NCBI GenBank assembly: GCA_029907255.1
Contig: JARYMF010000006.1
Coordinates: forward strand, 1 to 64,000
Direction of reading: 5' to 3'
Origin: Armatimonadota bacterium
Lineage (GTDB): Bacteria > Armatimonadota > UBA5829 > DTJY01
Length of the DNA stretch: 64,000 nt
Of the stretch, positions 57,340 through 64,000 are shown piece by piece; the stretch's first letter is position 1; every line of letters starts with the position of its first letter. The notes below the pieces were generated by a model. The model was not told the origin of the DNA, searched no databases, and was given only the letters and a program-made list of their open reading frames with translations. Made by a program: the position numbers and the translations under genes.

Positions 57340-60021
57340 ATGTCTAACAAGAAACGCGTTTACCTATTCCGCGAGGGCAACGCGAAGATGAGGGACCTCC
57401 TCGGCGGCAAAGGGGCCAACCTTTGTGAAATGACAAATATCGGCCTACCTGTCCCGCCCGGGTTCGTCATCACAACCGAAACATGCAACGAGTATCTCAA
57501 GCTTGGCCGCCTTCCCGATGGCCTTTGGGAAGAGGTCATGGCCGCTCTCGCCGAGGTCGAGAAGGATATGGGCAAAAAGTTGGGCGATCCAAACAACCCG
57601 CTGCTCGTATCCGTCCGCTCCGGCGCAAAGTTTTCAATGCCCGGCATGATGGACACAGTTCTCAACCTCGGTCTGAACGATGATACCCTTCAGGGGCTTA
57701 TCAAGGCGACTGGCAACGAGCGCTTTGGCTATGACGCTTACCGTCGCTTTATAATGATGTTCTCCGATATCGTTCTCTCTAGCGAATATCCCAGGCTTAA
57801 AAAAGAAAACTTTGAGAAAATCTTCAACGAACTGAAAAAGAAGCTTGGAGCAAAAGTAGACACGGATGTGGATGCTGCTGGCCTTAAAGAGCTTGTCAGC
57901 CAATTCAAAGCATATTTTAAAGAGGTTACAGGGCGAGATTTTCCCAGCGATCCTCTCGAACAGCTTCGTTTGGCGATTATCGCAGTATTCAAGAGCTGGA
58001 ACAACGAAAGAGCGATAATCTACAGAAACCGCGAAAAAATACCTCATGACCTTGGCACCGCCGTCAACATCCAAGCTATGGTCTTCGGAAATATGGGCGA
58101 CGACAGCGGTACCGGCGTGGCATTCACACGTAACCCAGCTACCGGCGAAAACAAACTCTTCGGAGAGTTCTTAAAGAACGCCCAGGGAGAAGACGTCGTT
58201 GCCGGCGTGCGCACTCCCGAATCAATTGAGCAGATGGAACGCGAATTTCCGCATATTCATGATCAATTCCAAGAGATAGCTCGCAAACTAGAGCAGCACT
58301 ATCGGGAGATGCAGGACATCGAGTTTACCATTGAAAAAGGCCGGCTTTTTATTCTTCAGTGTCGCGCTGGCAAGCGAACCGGCGTTGCGGCTGTGAAAAT
58401 TGCCGTTGACATGGTAAATGAGGGACTCATCACGAAGGAGCAAGCACTTATGCGAGTTGCCCCTGAAGCGCTCGAACAGCTCCTTAACCCGAGAATCAAA
58501 GCTGCCCCCAGCGAGCGTCCAAAGCCGCTTGCCAGGGGACTTAACGCAGGGCCAGGCGGCGCTTCCGGAAGGGTAGCGCTTGATTCGAAGACGGCTATCA
58601 AAATGGCTGAAGCAGGCGAAAAAGTCATCCTTGTCCGCGAGGAAACCAACCCCGATGACCTTGGCGGCATGCTTGCTTCGGTCGGCGTTTTGACAGCGCG
58701 CGGAGGACGTACGAGCCACGCCGCCCTAGTTGCTCGCCAATATGGTATACCTACAATCTGCGGATGCAGCGCCCTCCACATAGACGAAGCTAAGCGTGAG
58801 ATTCACGTAGACGGCACAGTCATCAAAGAAGGCGATGTAATTACAATCGACGGCACACTGGGCGAAGTATACAACACTGCGCTCGAAACAGAGCCTGCAA
58901 GTGTTACGGGCGATTTTGGCACCTTTATGGCATGGGTAGACGAGGTACGCAGACTCGGTGTGCGTGCAAACGCAGATACGCCAGAACATGCGGCAGATGC
59001 AGTCGCTCTCGGGGCGGAAGGCATCGGCCTATGTCGCACCGAGCATATGTTTCTCGGCGACCGCGTGCCTTTGGTGCGCGAAATGATTTTGGCTGAGGAT
59101 GAAGAAACTCGCCAAAAGGCTCTTGACCGCCTCGAGCCACTCCAGCGCAAAGACTTTGTCGGCATTTTCAAAGCAATGGGCGGTCGGCCAGTTACTATCC
59201 GCCTAATTGACCCGCCACTTCATGAATTCCTTCCACCGATGGACGAATTGCTAGTCGAAGTAACCGAGCTGAGGTGCAAAGATCCAAACAACCCAGAGCT
59301 TCCGGAAAAAGAAAAACTGCTTCGAAAAGTATCGGAAATGCACGAGGCAAACCCAATGCTCGGACTACGAGGATGTCGCCTCTCAATTTACTTCCCCGGT
59401 ATCGTGAGCATGCAGACTGCCGCAATCATAGGCGCGGCATGCGAAGTCAAGAAAGAGGGCATAGACGTTCATCCAGAAATAATGATACCACTGGTGGGAG
59501 TTGTGAACGAGCTGGTTTGGATAAAAGAGAGGCTCGATAAAGTCGCAAAAGATACGATGGCAAAAGAAGGAATAGAAGTGGATTATTCGTTTGGCACAAT
59601 GATTGAAGTCCCGCGCGCTGCTTTAACCGCTGATGAGATAGCAAAGGAAGCTGCGTTCTTCAGCTTCGGGACAAACGACCTTACTCAAATGGGTTACGGC
59701 ATCTCGCGCGATGACGCTGGCCGATTCCTGCCAGTCTATCTCAAGGAAGGTATTTTCAAAACCGACCCAACAGAGACCATCGACCAAAAAGGCATCGGCC
59801 GAATGATGAAGATATGCGTGGAAGATGCAAAAGCCGTCAACCCGAACATTAAGTTGGGCATTTGCGGAGAGCACGGCGGTGAGCCAGAAAGCGTGAAATT
59901 CTGTCATAAAATTGGCCTTAATTACGTATCGTGCTCGCCAAGGCGCATCCCTGTTGCCCGCCTAGCCGCCGCACAAGCAGTTATTGAGGAGCGCGGCGGA
60001 GGCGAAGCCCGAGATAAATAA
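57340..60021 (+). CDS. ppdK: Pyruvate, phosphate dikinase
   Basis: The 893-residue enzyme is full length. It has the N-terminal nucleotide-binding part (LLGGKGANLCEMTNIGLPVPPGFVI, SVRSGAKFSMPGMMDTVLNLG). The phosphohistidine domain has catalytic His460 (GGRTSHAALVARQYGIPTICG). The PEP-binding barrel has LGAEGIGLCRTEHMF, MLGLRGCRL, and near the end FGTNDLTQMGYGISRDDA and GICGEHGGEPESVKFCH. It interconverts pyruvate, ATP and phosphate with PEP, AMP and pyrophosphate. It may serve gluconeogenesis or pyrophosphate-linked glycolysis. AAGGAGGATG precedes the ATG; a terminator follows. Confidence 0.98.
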   Translation: MSNKKRVYLFREGNAKMRDLLGGKGANLCEMTNIGLPVPPGFVITTETCNEYLKLGRLPDGLWEEVMAALAEVEKDMGKKLGDPNNPLLVSVRSGAKFSMPGMMDTVLNLGLNDDTLQGLIKATGNERFGYDAYRRFIMMFSDIVLSSEYPRLKKENFEKIFNELKKKLGAKVDTDVDAAGLKELVSQFKAYFKEVTGRDFPSDPLEQLRLAIIAVFKSWNNERAIIYRNREKIPHDLGTAVNIQAMVFGNMGDDSGTGVAFTRNPATGENKLFGEFLKNAQGEDVVAGVRTPESIEQMEREFPHIHDQFQEIARKLEQHYREMQDIEFTIEKGRLFILQCRAGKRTGVAAVKIAVDMVNEGLITKEQALMRVAPEALEQLLNPRIKAAPSERPKPLARGLNAGPGGASGRVALDSKTAIKMAEAGEKVILVREETNPDDLGGMLASVGVLTARGGRTSHAALVARQYGIPTICGCSALHIDEAKREIHVDGTVIKEGDVITIDGTLGEVYNTALETEPASVTGDFGTFMAWVDEVRRLGVRANADTPEHAADAVALGAEGIGLCRTEHMFLGDRVPLVREMILAEDEETRQKALDRLEPLQRKDFVGIFKAMGGRPVTIRLIDPPLHEFLPPMDELLVEVTELRCKDPNNPELPEKEKLLRKVSEMHEANPMLGLRGCRLSIYFPGIVSMQTAAIIGAACEVKKEGIDVHPEIMIPLVGVVNELVWIKERLDKVAKDTMAKEGIEVDYSFGTMIEVPRAALTADEIAKEAAFFSFGTNDLTQMGYGISRDDAGRFLPVYLKEGIFKTDPTETIDQKGIGRMMKICVEDAKAVNPNIKLGICGEHGGEPESVKFCHKIGLNYVSCSPRRIPVARLAAAQAVIEERGGGEARDK

Positions 60022-60051
60022 GCCGAAAGTAAGAAACTAGGAATAAAAACC

Positions 60052-60083
60052 AAGGGCGGGCCTTCTTACCCGCCCTTTTCTTC
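60052..60083 (+). terminator. Intrinsic terminator of ppdK
   Basis: AAGGGCGGG (60052-60060) pairs with CCCGCCCTT (60069-60077), followed by TTCTTC. Confidence 0.9.
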
Positions 60084-60141
60084 AAATATAGGTCAATAAA
60101 AGCTAAAAACAACACACAGAGGGTTCAAGTAAACAATAACC

Positions 60142-60396
60142 ATGAGCATCTTTGAAATGATTATGCTTCTATGCTTCGGAGCAAGTTGGCCATTTTCCCT
60201 ATACAAGACAATCAAAACGAAAAATGTTGGCGGAAAAAGCGCTATTTTCCTAACGCTTATCACCATCGGCTATCTTTCCGGCATAGCTCACAAAATAATC
60301 TACAACCCAGACCCTGTAATTGCTCTATATGCTCTGAATGCAATTATGGTCGGCGCTGATTTGGCTCTTTGGATGCGATACCGCAATCAAACCTAA
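60142..60396 (+). CDS. SemiSWEET-like PQ-loop membrane protein
   Basis: The 84-residue protein has three membrane helices: MIMLLCFGASWPFSLYKTI with a Pro in the PQ-loop position, AIFLTLITIGYLSGIAHKIIY, and LYALNAIMVGADLALWMRYRN. This single triple-helix unit is the SemiSWEET size; such proteins dimerise to move sugars. Substrate is unknown. No strong ribosome-binding site is visible. Confidence 0.75.
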   Translation: MSIFEMIMLLCFGASWPFSLYKTIKTKNVGGKSAIFLTLITIGYLSGIAHKIIYNPDPVIALYALNAIMVGADLALWMRYRNQT

Positions 60397-60414
60397 CCAA
60401 TTTTTGTTTTTCTA

Positions 60415-60444
60415 TTGCCCTTAACATCAAATATCTGGTACACT
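60415..60444 (+). promoter_or_regulatory. Promoter of the metzincin gene
   Basis: TTGCCC (60415-60420) and TACACT (60439-60444) are 18 nt apart. Confidence 0.45.
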
Positions 60445-60495
60445 TTGAGCGGTGGCAGGGATAGCCCTGGAAAGATTCCTTATTGCTGAGAAAAA

Positions 60496-61194
60496 ATGTC
60501 TAAGCGCATACCGAGAAGCTTTCTCGCAATCGCCCTCTTTGTAATACTGCCATACCTTGCTGGGTGTGGCGGAGGCAGTTCAACTCCCCCACCAATAAAC
60601 GACCAGTTATTTGTGCCAAATTATGTGTCTTCGCTCGAAGGCCTTTTTCATTGGAACCATTTGCCAATGACTGTTGCTGTCTACCTTCCAACTAACTGGG
60701 CGCAGATTTACCCATCGAATCAGAACCTTTACATTGATGCAGCAAACGAGTGGAACCAGCCCGGAATGCAACCTCTAGTCAAAGTCGTGCCTCCAGGGAG
60801 CCCAGCCGATGCCACTATTACATTTGTCAAACAGAGCGAGCTCGGAGGCAATACCCTTGGTCGCACGGAATGTAAGGTCGATTCGTCAAATACCCTTCAC
60901 TCAGCTTCAATTAAGATTGCAATTGACTTGCCTAGTGGAGGGTATGCATCCTCTGCTGACGTTCAAGAGACAATAGCCCATGAGCTTGGCCATGCGCTAG
61001 GAATTTATGGACACAGTCCATACCCTGAGGATTTGCTTTATTCAACGATAACTCTCGGCAAGCCACAAACCGTTACAATCCGAGACCTAAACACTATTAT
61101 GACCGCCTATCCATCGTATTTTGGCCGCACCCTCACACTCTCAGAACCCAGCCGCTCGATGCCAAGCACCATACGTACTGTAACCATTGAATAA
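60496..61194 (+). CDS. Matrixin-like metzincin protease lipoprotein
   Basis: The 232-residue product has a signal peptide with lipobox LPYLAGC. The mature part has MTVAVYLPTNW, INIDAANEWNQ-like and ADATITFVKQSE segments. The zinc motif is ETIAHELGHALGIYGHS, matching H-E-x2-H-x2-G-x2-G/N-x-H of metzincins. The Met-turn is not obvious after it. The sequence after the zinc site is short. The protein is likely a surface-anchored metalloprotease. The ribosome-binding site is weak. Confidence 0.8.
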   Translation: MSKRIPRSFLAIALFVILPYLAGCGGGSSTPPPINDQLFVPNYVSSLEGLFHWNHLPMTVAVYLPTNWAQIYPSNQNLYIDAANEWNQPGMQPLVKVVPPGSPADATITFVKQSELGGNTLGRTECKVDSSNTLHSASIKIAIDLPSGGYASSADVQETIAHELGHALGIYGHSPYPEDLLYSTITLGKPQTVTIRDLNTIMTAYPSYFGRTLTLSEPSRSMPSTIRTVTIE

Positions 61195-61206
61195 GTTACG
61201 CAGCCC

Positions 61207-61236
61207 TTGCACAAAAATCGGTTTTCTACATATAAT
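61207..61236 (+). promoter_or_regulatory. Promoter of the 5'-nucleotidase-like gene
   Basis: TTGCAC (61207-61212) and TATAAT (61231-61236) are 18 nt apart, about 45 nt before the TTG start. Confidence 0.65.
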
Positions 61237-61280
61237 GCACATGGAAAACTGCTAAATTATCATGACATTCGGAGGTAAAA

Positions 61281-62312
61281 TTGAGGTCTAAACGCAATAT
61301 CTGCTTCTTACTCTTCGTTCTCTTAATTATCTCGGCCGCTACCGCATCTGCTGAAAAACCACGATATTTAGAAATTACGTTCATTTCCACAAATGATTTG
61401 CACTTGCATGACTTGCCATTCACTTTGCCAGCTGACGCGAAAAGTAACAGACCCGCAATAGAAGATGTAGGCGGCATGGCTCGTATAGCTACTATTATCA
61501 ACAAAACACGTGCTGAGAAACGAACACCAGTTCTTGTCGTTGATTCTGGCGATACCACCCACGGCTCCGGCGCCCTGGCAAGAGCCTTCCGTGGCGGCTC
61601 GATTGTGGCTGTAATGAATGCAATTGGCTATGATGCGATGGTACCTGGAAATCATGACTTCCAGTGGCACTCAGGTGATTTGCTTAGGAACCTGCGTGAA
61701 TCGACATTTCCTTGGGTCTGCGCAAACGTTGTCTATAAGGACACCGGTAAACCGTTTACAGAACCATACGTAATCAAGGAAGTTGATGGCGTAAGGATAG
61801 CAATTTTTGGGCTCACAAACAACCTAGTGGAAACACAGCCTAATATATATTTATCTGGCCCCGAGCTTGGATTAAAGGCGCTTGACCCAACAGAAGTAGC
61901 CTCAAAGCTTGTACCAGAACTCAGAGAGAAAGCCGATATAGTTGTATTATTGAGTCACCTCGGATTTTCAAAAGACAAAGCCCTTGCAAAAGCGGTTCCC
62001 GGTATTGATATTATTCTTGGCGGCCACACCCACACCAAACTCGACAAACCAGAAATGACCGCTGTCGGCCAGCCAACTGCGTTTTGGATAGGGGCTGTTC
62101 CAATCACACAAGCATGGTACTACGGAATATATGTCGGGAAAACGCGCCTCATTTTCCATCGAGACAGAACTACAAACCGCTACACCTTAATGAGTTGTAA
62201 AGGAGAGCTAGTGCCCATCAACAACTCAATCCCAGAAGACCCAAAAATCACAGGGATAATCCGCAATTTCCAAAAGCGCATTCCCAAACCCCCGGCTCCT
62301 GCAAGTAAGTAA
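61281..62312 (+). CDS. Secreted 5'-nucleotidase-like metallophosphatase (catalytic domain only)
   Basis: The 343-residue product has a signal peptide ending near TASA. Its calcineurin-type metallophosphatase site includes STNDLHLHD (the usual H-x-N-D-x-H changed in order), VVDSGDTTHGS, YDAMVPGNHDF, LLSHLGFSKD and LGGHTHTKL. 5'-nucleotidases of the UshA type carry a C-terminal substrate-binding domain of about 200 residues. It is absent here, so specificity is uncertain. The TTG start has GGAGGT upstream. A terminator follows. Confidence 0.87.
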   Translation: MRSKRNICFLLFVLLIISAATASAEKPRYLEITFISTNDLHLHDLPFTLPADAKSNRPAIEDVGGMARIATIINKTRAEKRTPVLVVDSGDTTHGSGALARAFRGGSIVAVMNAIGYDAMVPGNHDFQWHSGDLLRNLRESTFPWVCANVVYKDTGKPFTEPYVIKEVDGVRIAIFGLTNNLVETQPNIYLSGPELGLKALDPTEVASKLVPELREKADIVVLLSHLGFSKDKALAKAVPGIDIILGGHTHTKLDKPEMTAVGQPTAFWIGAVPITQAWYYGIYVGKTRLIFHRDRTTNRYTLMSCKGELVPINNSIPEDPKITGIIRNFQKRIPKPPAPASK

Positions 62313-62317
62313 TGACG

Positions 62318-62340
62318 AGGGCGGGAATAACCCGCCCTTT
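62318..62340 (+). terminator. Intrinsic terminator between convergent genes
   Basis: AGGGCGGG (62318-62325) pairs with CCCGCCCT (62331-62338) around AATAA, followed by TT and a pyrimidine-rich run. Confidence 0.75.
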
Positions 62341-62376
62341 GACTCTTATCTCTGCAACTGTGGGTTGTGGTTTTAC

Positions 62377-62871
62377 TTAGGCCGCTATCGCCTTAGATGC
62401 AATTATTCCAACGGCAAGCGAAGTTAACTCATTGTCAATCTTTTGCTCATCATACAATGCGTCTGCCATCATGCTAGCTATGTTCTGCATGCCAAGCTTA
62501 TCGGCGAAGATTCGCATATTACTATAGGCCGCAATCTCATAGTGCTTCATCTTTTGAACCTCGGAAATTATGGCTGCGTCCTTAACTTCCGGGTCCGCCG
62601 CATGCTCGACCATATAGTCCGCCTGCTTAATTAGTCCTTCCATGCCCTTGCATTCCTCAACCTCAAGAGGCTGACCCATCATCATAAATGCTTGTCGGAG
62701 CCTCTCCACCTGCTTTTGGGAATCGTTGGCAAAGCTTTGGAGGCTGTCCTTCAAGCAACCATTCGAAGCCTCGGCCGCCAGCTTTGAAAGCTCATTACCG
62801 AGCATTTGCTCTGCTGTATATAAGTCCCTCATCTCTTCCCAGAAAAGATCGTTCATCGTCTTTAGATGCAT
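62377..62871 (-). CDS. DUF892 (YciF-like) ferritin-like protein
   Basis: The 164-residue protein is a helical bundle with MNDLFWEEMRDLYTAEQMLGNEL, FANDSQKQVERLRQAFMMMGQPLEVEECKGMEGLI, EVQKMKHYEIAAYSNMRIFADKL and ALYDEQKIDNELTSLA. Glu and His residues in the helices match the ferritin-like di-iron pattern of DUF892/YciF, induced by stress in enterobacteria. GGAGGG precedes ATG 62871. A longer in-frame reading to 62988 overlaps the sulfatase end and is rejected. Confidence 0.88.
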   Translation of the reverse strand: MHLKTMNDLFWEEMRDLYTAEQMLGNELSKLAAEASNGCLKDSLQSFANDSQKQVERLRQAFMMMGQPLEVEECKGMEGLIKQADYMVEHAADPEVKDAAIISEVQKMKHYEIAAYSNMRIFADKLGMQNIASMMADALYDEQKIDNELTSLAVGIIASKAIAA

Positions 62872-62944
62872 AGCAATCCCTCCGCGGAAATTTTCCTGCT
62901 GAAGGATACCCATGATTAGCATATGCGAAACTGAAAACAGCCTA

Positions 62945-64000
62945 CTAATCCACTCTCCCCGGCGGCCTGCGGTTTTTGCCAATTGCACCCGTCAATGAAT
63001 CACCAAGGTCTTCACGAGCGCGTTCGGCATATGCTTGCAGGCGCTTGACGATGGTTGGGTACATAGCCGAGACATCGGTTGTCTCACTAATATCTTCTTC
63101 CAAATTATAAAGAGAAAGAGGTATATTCTCCTTTGTGCCTACTTCCTGCCTAGATAGCACAAGCTTCCACTTGCCGCACCGTATGGCTTCTAGCCGCTCG
63201 ACGCGATACATATAAAACACCTCGTACGGCGAAATCGCATCCTTATCGCCCCTCATGAGTGGCCAAATATCTTTGCCATCAATGACACGGTCACTTGGCA
63301 CATGGGTTCCTGCAAGCCGCGCGAAGGTGGGCAAAAAATCCATAACAGTCGCAAGCTCATTGCAAGTCGTTCCAGCAGGAATTCGTCCAGGCCAGCGCAT
63401 TATGCAAGGCACACGCATTCCACCCTCCCAGGTTGACCCCTTGCCATTGCGCAGGGGGAATGCAGAACCGCCGTGGTCTTTCTTTGCCAGCCACGGACCG
63501 TTATCGGAGGTAAAGACAACTAATGTGTTTTTATCCAATCCAAGCTTTGCAAGCGTATCTAATATTTCGCCAGTGCTCCAATCAATGCACTCGACAACGT
63601 CGCCATACAGCCCTCTTTTTGACTTGCCTGCAAACTTTTCTGAGACATGGAGCGGAACGTGTGGGAAGGTGTGCGCAAGATATAAGAAAAATGGCCGGTC
63701 CTTGTTCTCCTTAATAAATCTGACTGCCTCGGCAGTGTAGCGCTCGGTAAGAGTTTCTTGCACTGCAGGCTGCTCGATAATCTTCTCATTTCGAATTAGC
63801 GGCACAGGAAAACCATTATATGACATGTCATTGCTGTAAGGAAGGCCAAAATAATAGTCAAAACTGTGTCGAGTCGGAAGAAACTGTTTCTGCCAGCCAA
63901 GATGCCATTTGCCAATGCATGCCGTCGCATAACCTCGAGATTTCAACAACTCGGCAATGGTTGTTTCATCCGAGCTGATGCCTATCTTACTATGATAGTT
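62945..64000 (-). CDS. Sulfatase (N-terminus lies beyond the window)
   Basis: The visible 351 residues run from the window edge without a start codon being needed (first codons read NYHSKIGISSDETTIAELLK). Family motifs are GYATACIGKWHLG, PFFLYLAHTFPHVPLHV, VVFTSDNGPW, KGSTWEGGMRVPCIMRWPG and DFLPTFARLAG. These are typical of the arylsulfatase-like S1 family. The formylglycine site (C/S-x-P-x-R) would lie upstream of the window, so activity cannot be checked. Such enzymes desulfate glycans, in keeping with the GH38 and DUF6259 genes. Signal peptide not visible. Confidence 0.93.
   Translation of the reverse strand, partial: NYHSKIGISSDETTIAELLKSRGYATACIGKWHLGWQKQFLPTRHSFDYYFGLPYSNDMSYNGFPVPLIRNEKIIEQPAVQETLTERYTAEAVRFIKENKDRPFFLYLAHTFPHVPLHVSEKFAGKSKRGLYGDVVECIDWSTGEILDTLAKLGLDKNTLVVFTSDNGPWLAKKDHGGSAFPLRNGKGSTWEGGMRVPCIMRWPGRIPAGTTCNELATVMDFLPTFARLAGTHVPSDRVIDGKDIWPLMRGDKDAISPYEVFYMYRVERLEAIRCGKWKLVLSRQEVGTKENIPLSLYNLEEDISETTDVSAMYPTIVKRLQAYAERAREDLGDSLTGAIGKNRRPPGRVD

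Noticed and set aside
60052-62338. The two similar GGGCGGG/CCCGCCC stems as a repeated mobile element
   Set aside because: Each is a short terminator stem at a gene end with different loops and flanks.

Overview
The window reads as a chromosomal segment of an uncultured-type, diderm, polysaccharide-degrading bacterium. Inference: the best fit is Armatimonadota or a close relative. The repertoire mixes Firmicutes-like genes (SigH-type sigma factor, DUF5693-CsaB pair, ffh-rpsP-khpA-ylqD-rimM-trmD-rplS order, YabN/MazG) with outer-membrane genes (LptC- and LptA-like), a PEP-CTERM surface protein, a type IV prepilin-like protein, and large secreted carbohydrate-active enzymes (GH38, DUF6259, GHL10, sulfatase). 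I see no insertion sequence, prophage, CRISPR array or rRNA. One tRNA is present. GTG and TTG starts are common, and sigma70-type promoters (TTGACA/TATAAT-like, 16-18 nt spacers) and stem-plus-U-tract terminators are easy to find. Layout: 1-2.1 kb holds a truncated membrane glycosyltransferase (minus) followed by Memo and CvpA. 2.1-6.9 kb holds a PEP-CTERM protein behind a long structured leader, DUF4342-sigH, a signal peptidase I with Cys in place of the catalytic Ser, dGTPase and a zinc-ribbon protein. 7-14 kb is an envelope block: rhomboid protease, DUF5693, CsaB, a lipoprotein, LptC-like, LptA-like and an ACT-like regulator. 14-21.7 kb holds a D-aminopeptidase, a nitroreductase, a prepilin, and a divergent pair of secreted glycan enzymes (GH38 alpha-mannosidase and DUF6259). 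21.7-30.1 kb (minus) holds PiT phosphate transport with two DUF47 partners, GDP-D-rhamnose synthesis (Gmd/Rmd), an ArsC-type reductase and a two-gene NitT/TauT-like ABC transporter. 30.4-35 kb holds ftsY, tRNA-Lys, and a YedE-TusA-DUF3343 selenium/sulfur cluster behind a striking structured leader, then a TPR protein. 35.1-42.3 kb (minus) is one long housekeeping operon: ffh, rpsP, khpA, ylqD, rimM, trmD, rplS, two signal peptidases, rnhB, yraN and a small membrane protein. 42.5-49.8 kb is a 2,323-residue secreted modular protein (lysozyme-like, amidase, GHL10, FN3 and golvesin modules). 50-57 kb holds a response regulator with glycogen synthase, a FliA/WhiG sigma factor, a PpiC/SurA-like lipoprotein, a split YabN/MazG pair and a BsuPI-domain protein. 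57-64 kb holds pyruvate phosphate dikinase, SemiSWEET, a metzincin lipoprotein, a 5'-nucleotidase-like phosphatase, a DUF892 protein and the C-terminal part of a sulfatase. How the parts fit: many genes serve surface and wall biology (CsaB/DUF5693 cell-wall polymer modification, Lpt-like transport, Gmd/Rmd sugar, prepilin, PEP-CTERM protein, peptidoglycan amidase, three signal peptidases). A second theme is scavenging of glycans, phosphate, sulfonate/nitrate-type anions and selenium/sulfur. The most unusual signals are non-coding: several long 5' leaders with perfect inverted repeats, above all the YedE leader at 31.8-32.02 kb. It combines a three-helix junction, a seven-codon upstream ORF with an ideal ribosome-binding site, and a 9-bp hairpin that hides the YedE ribosome-binding site.
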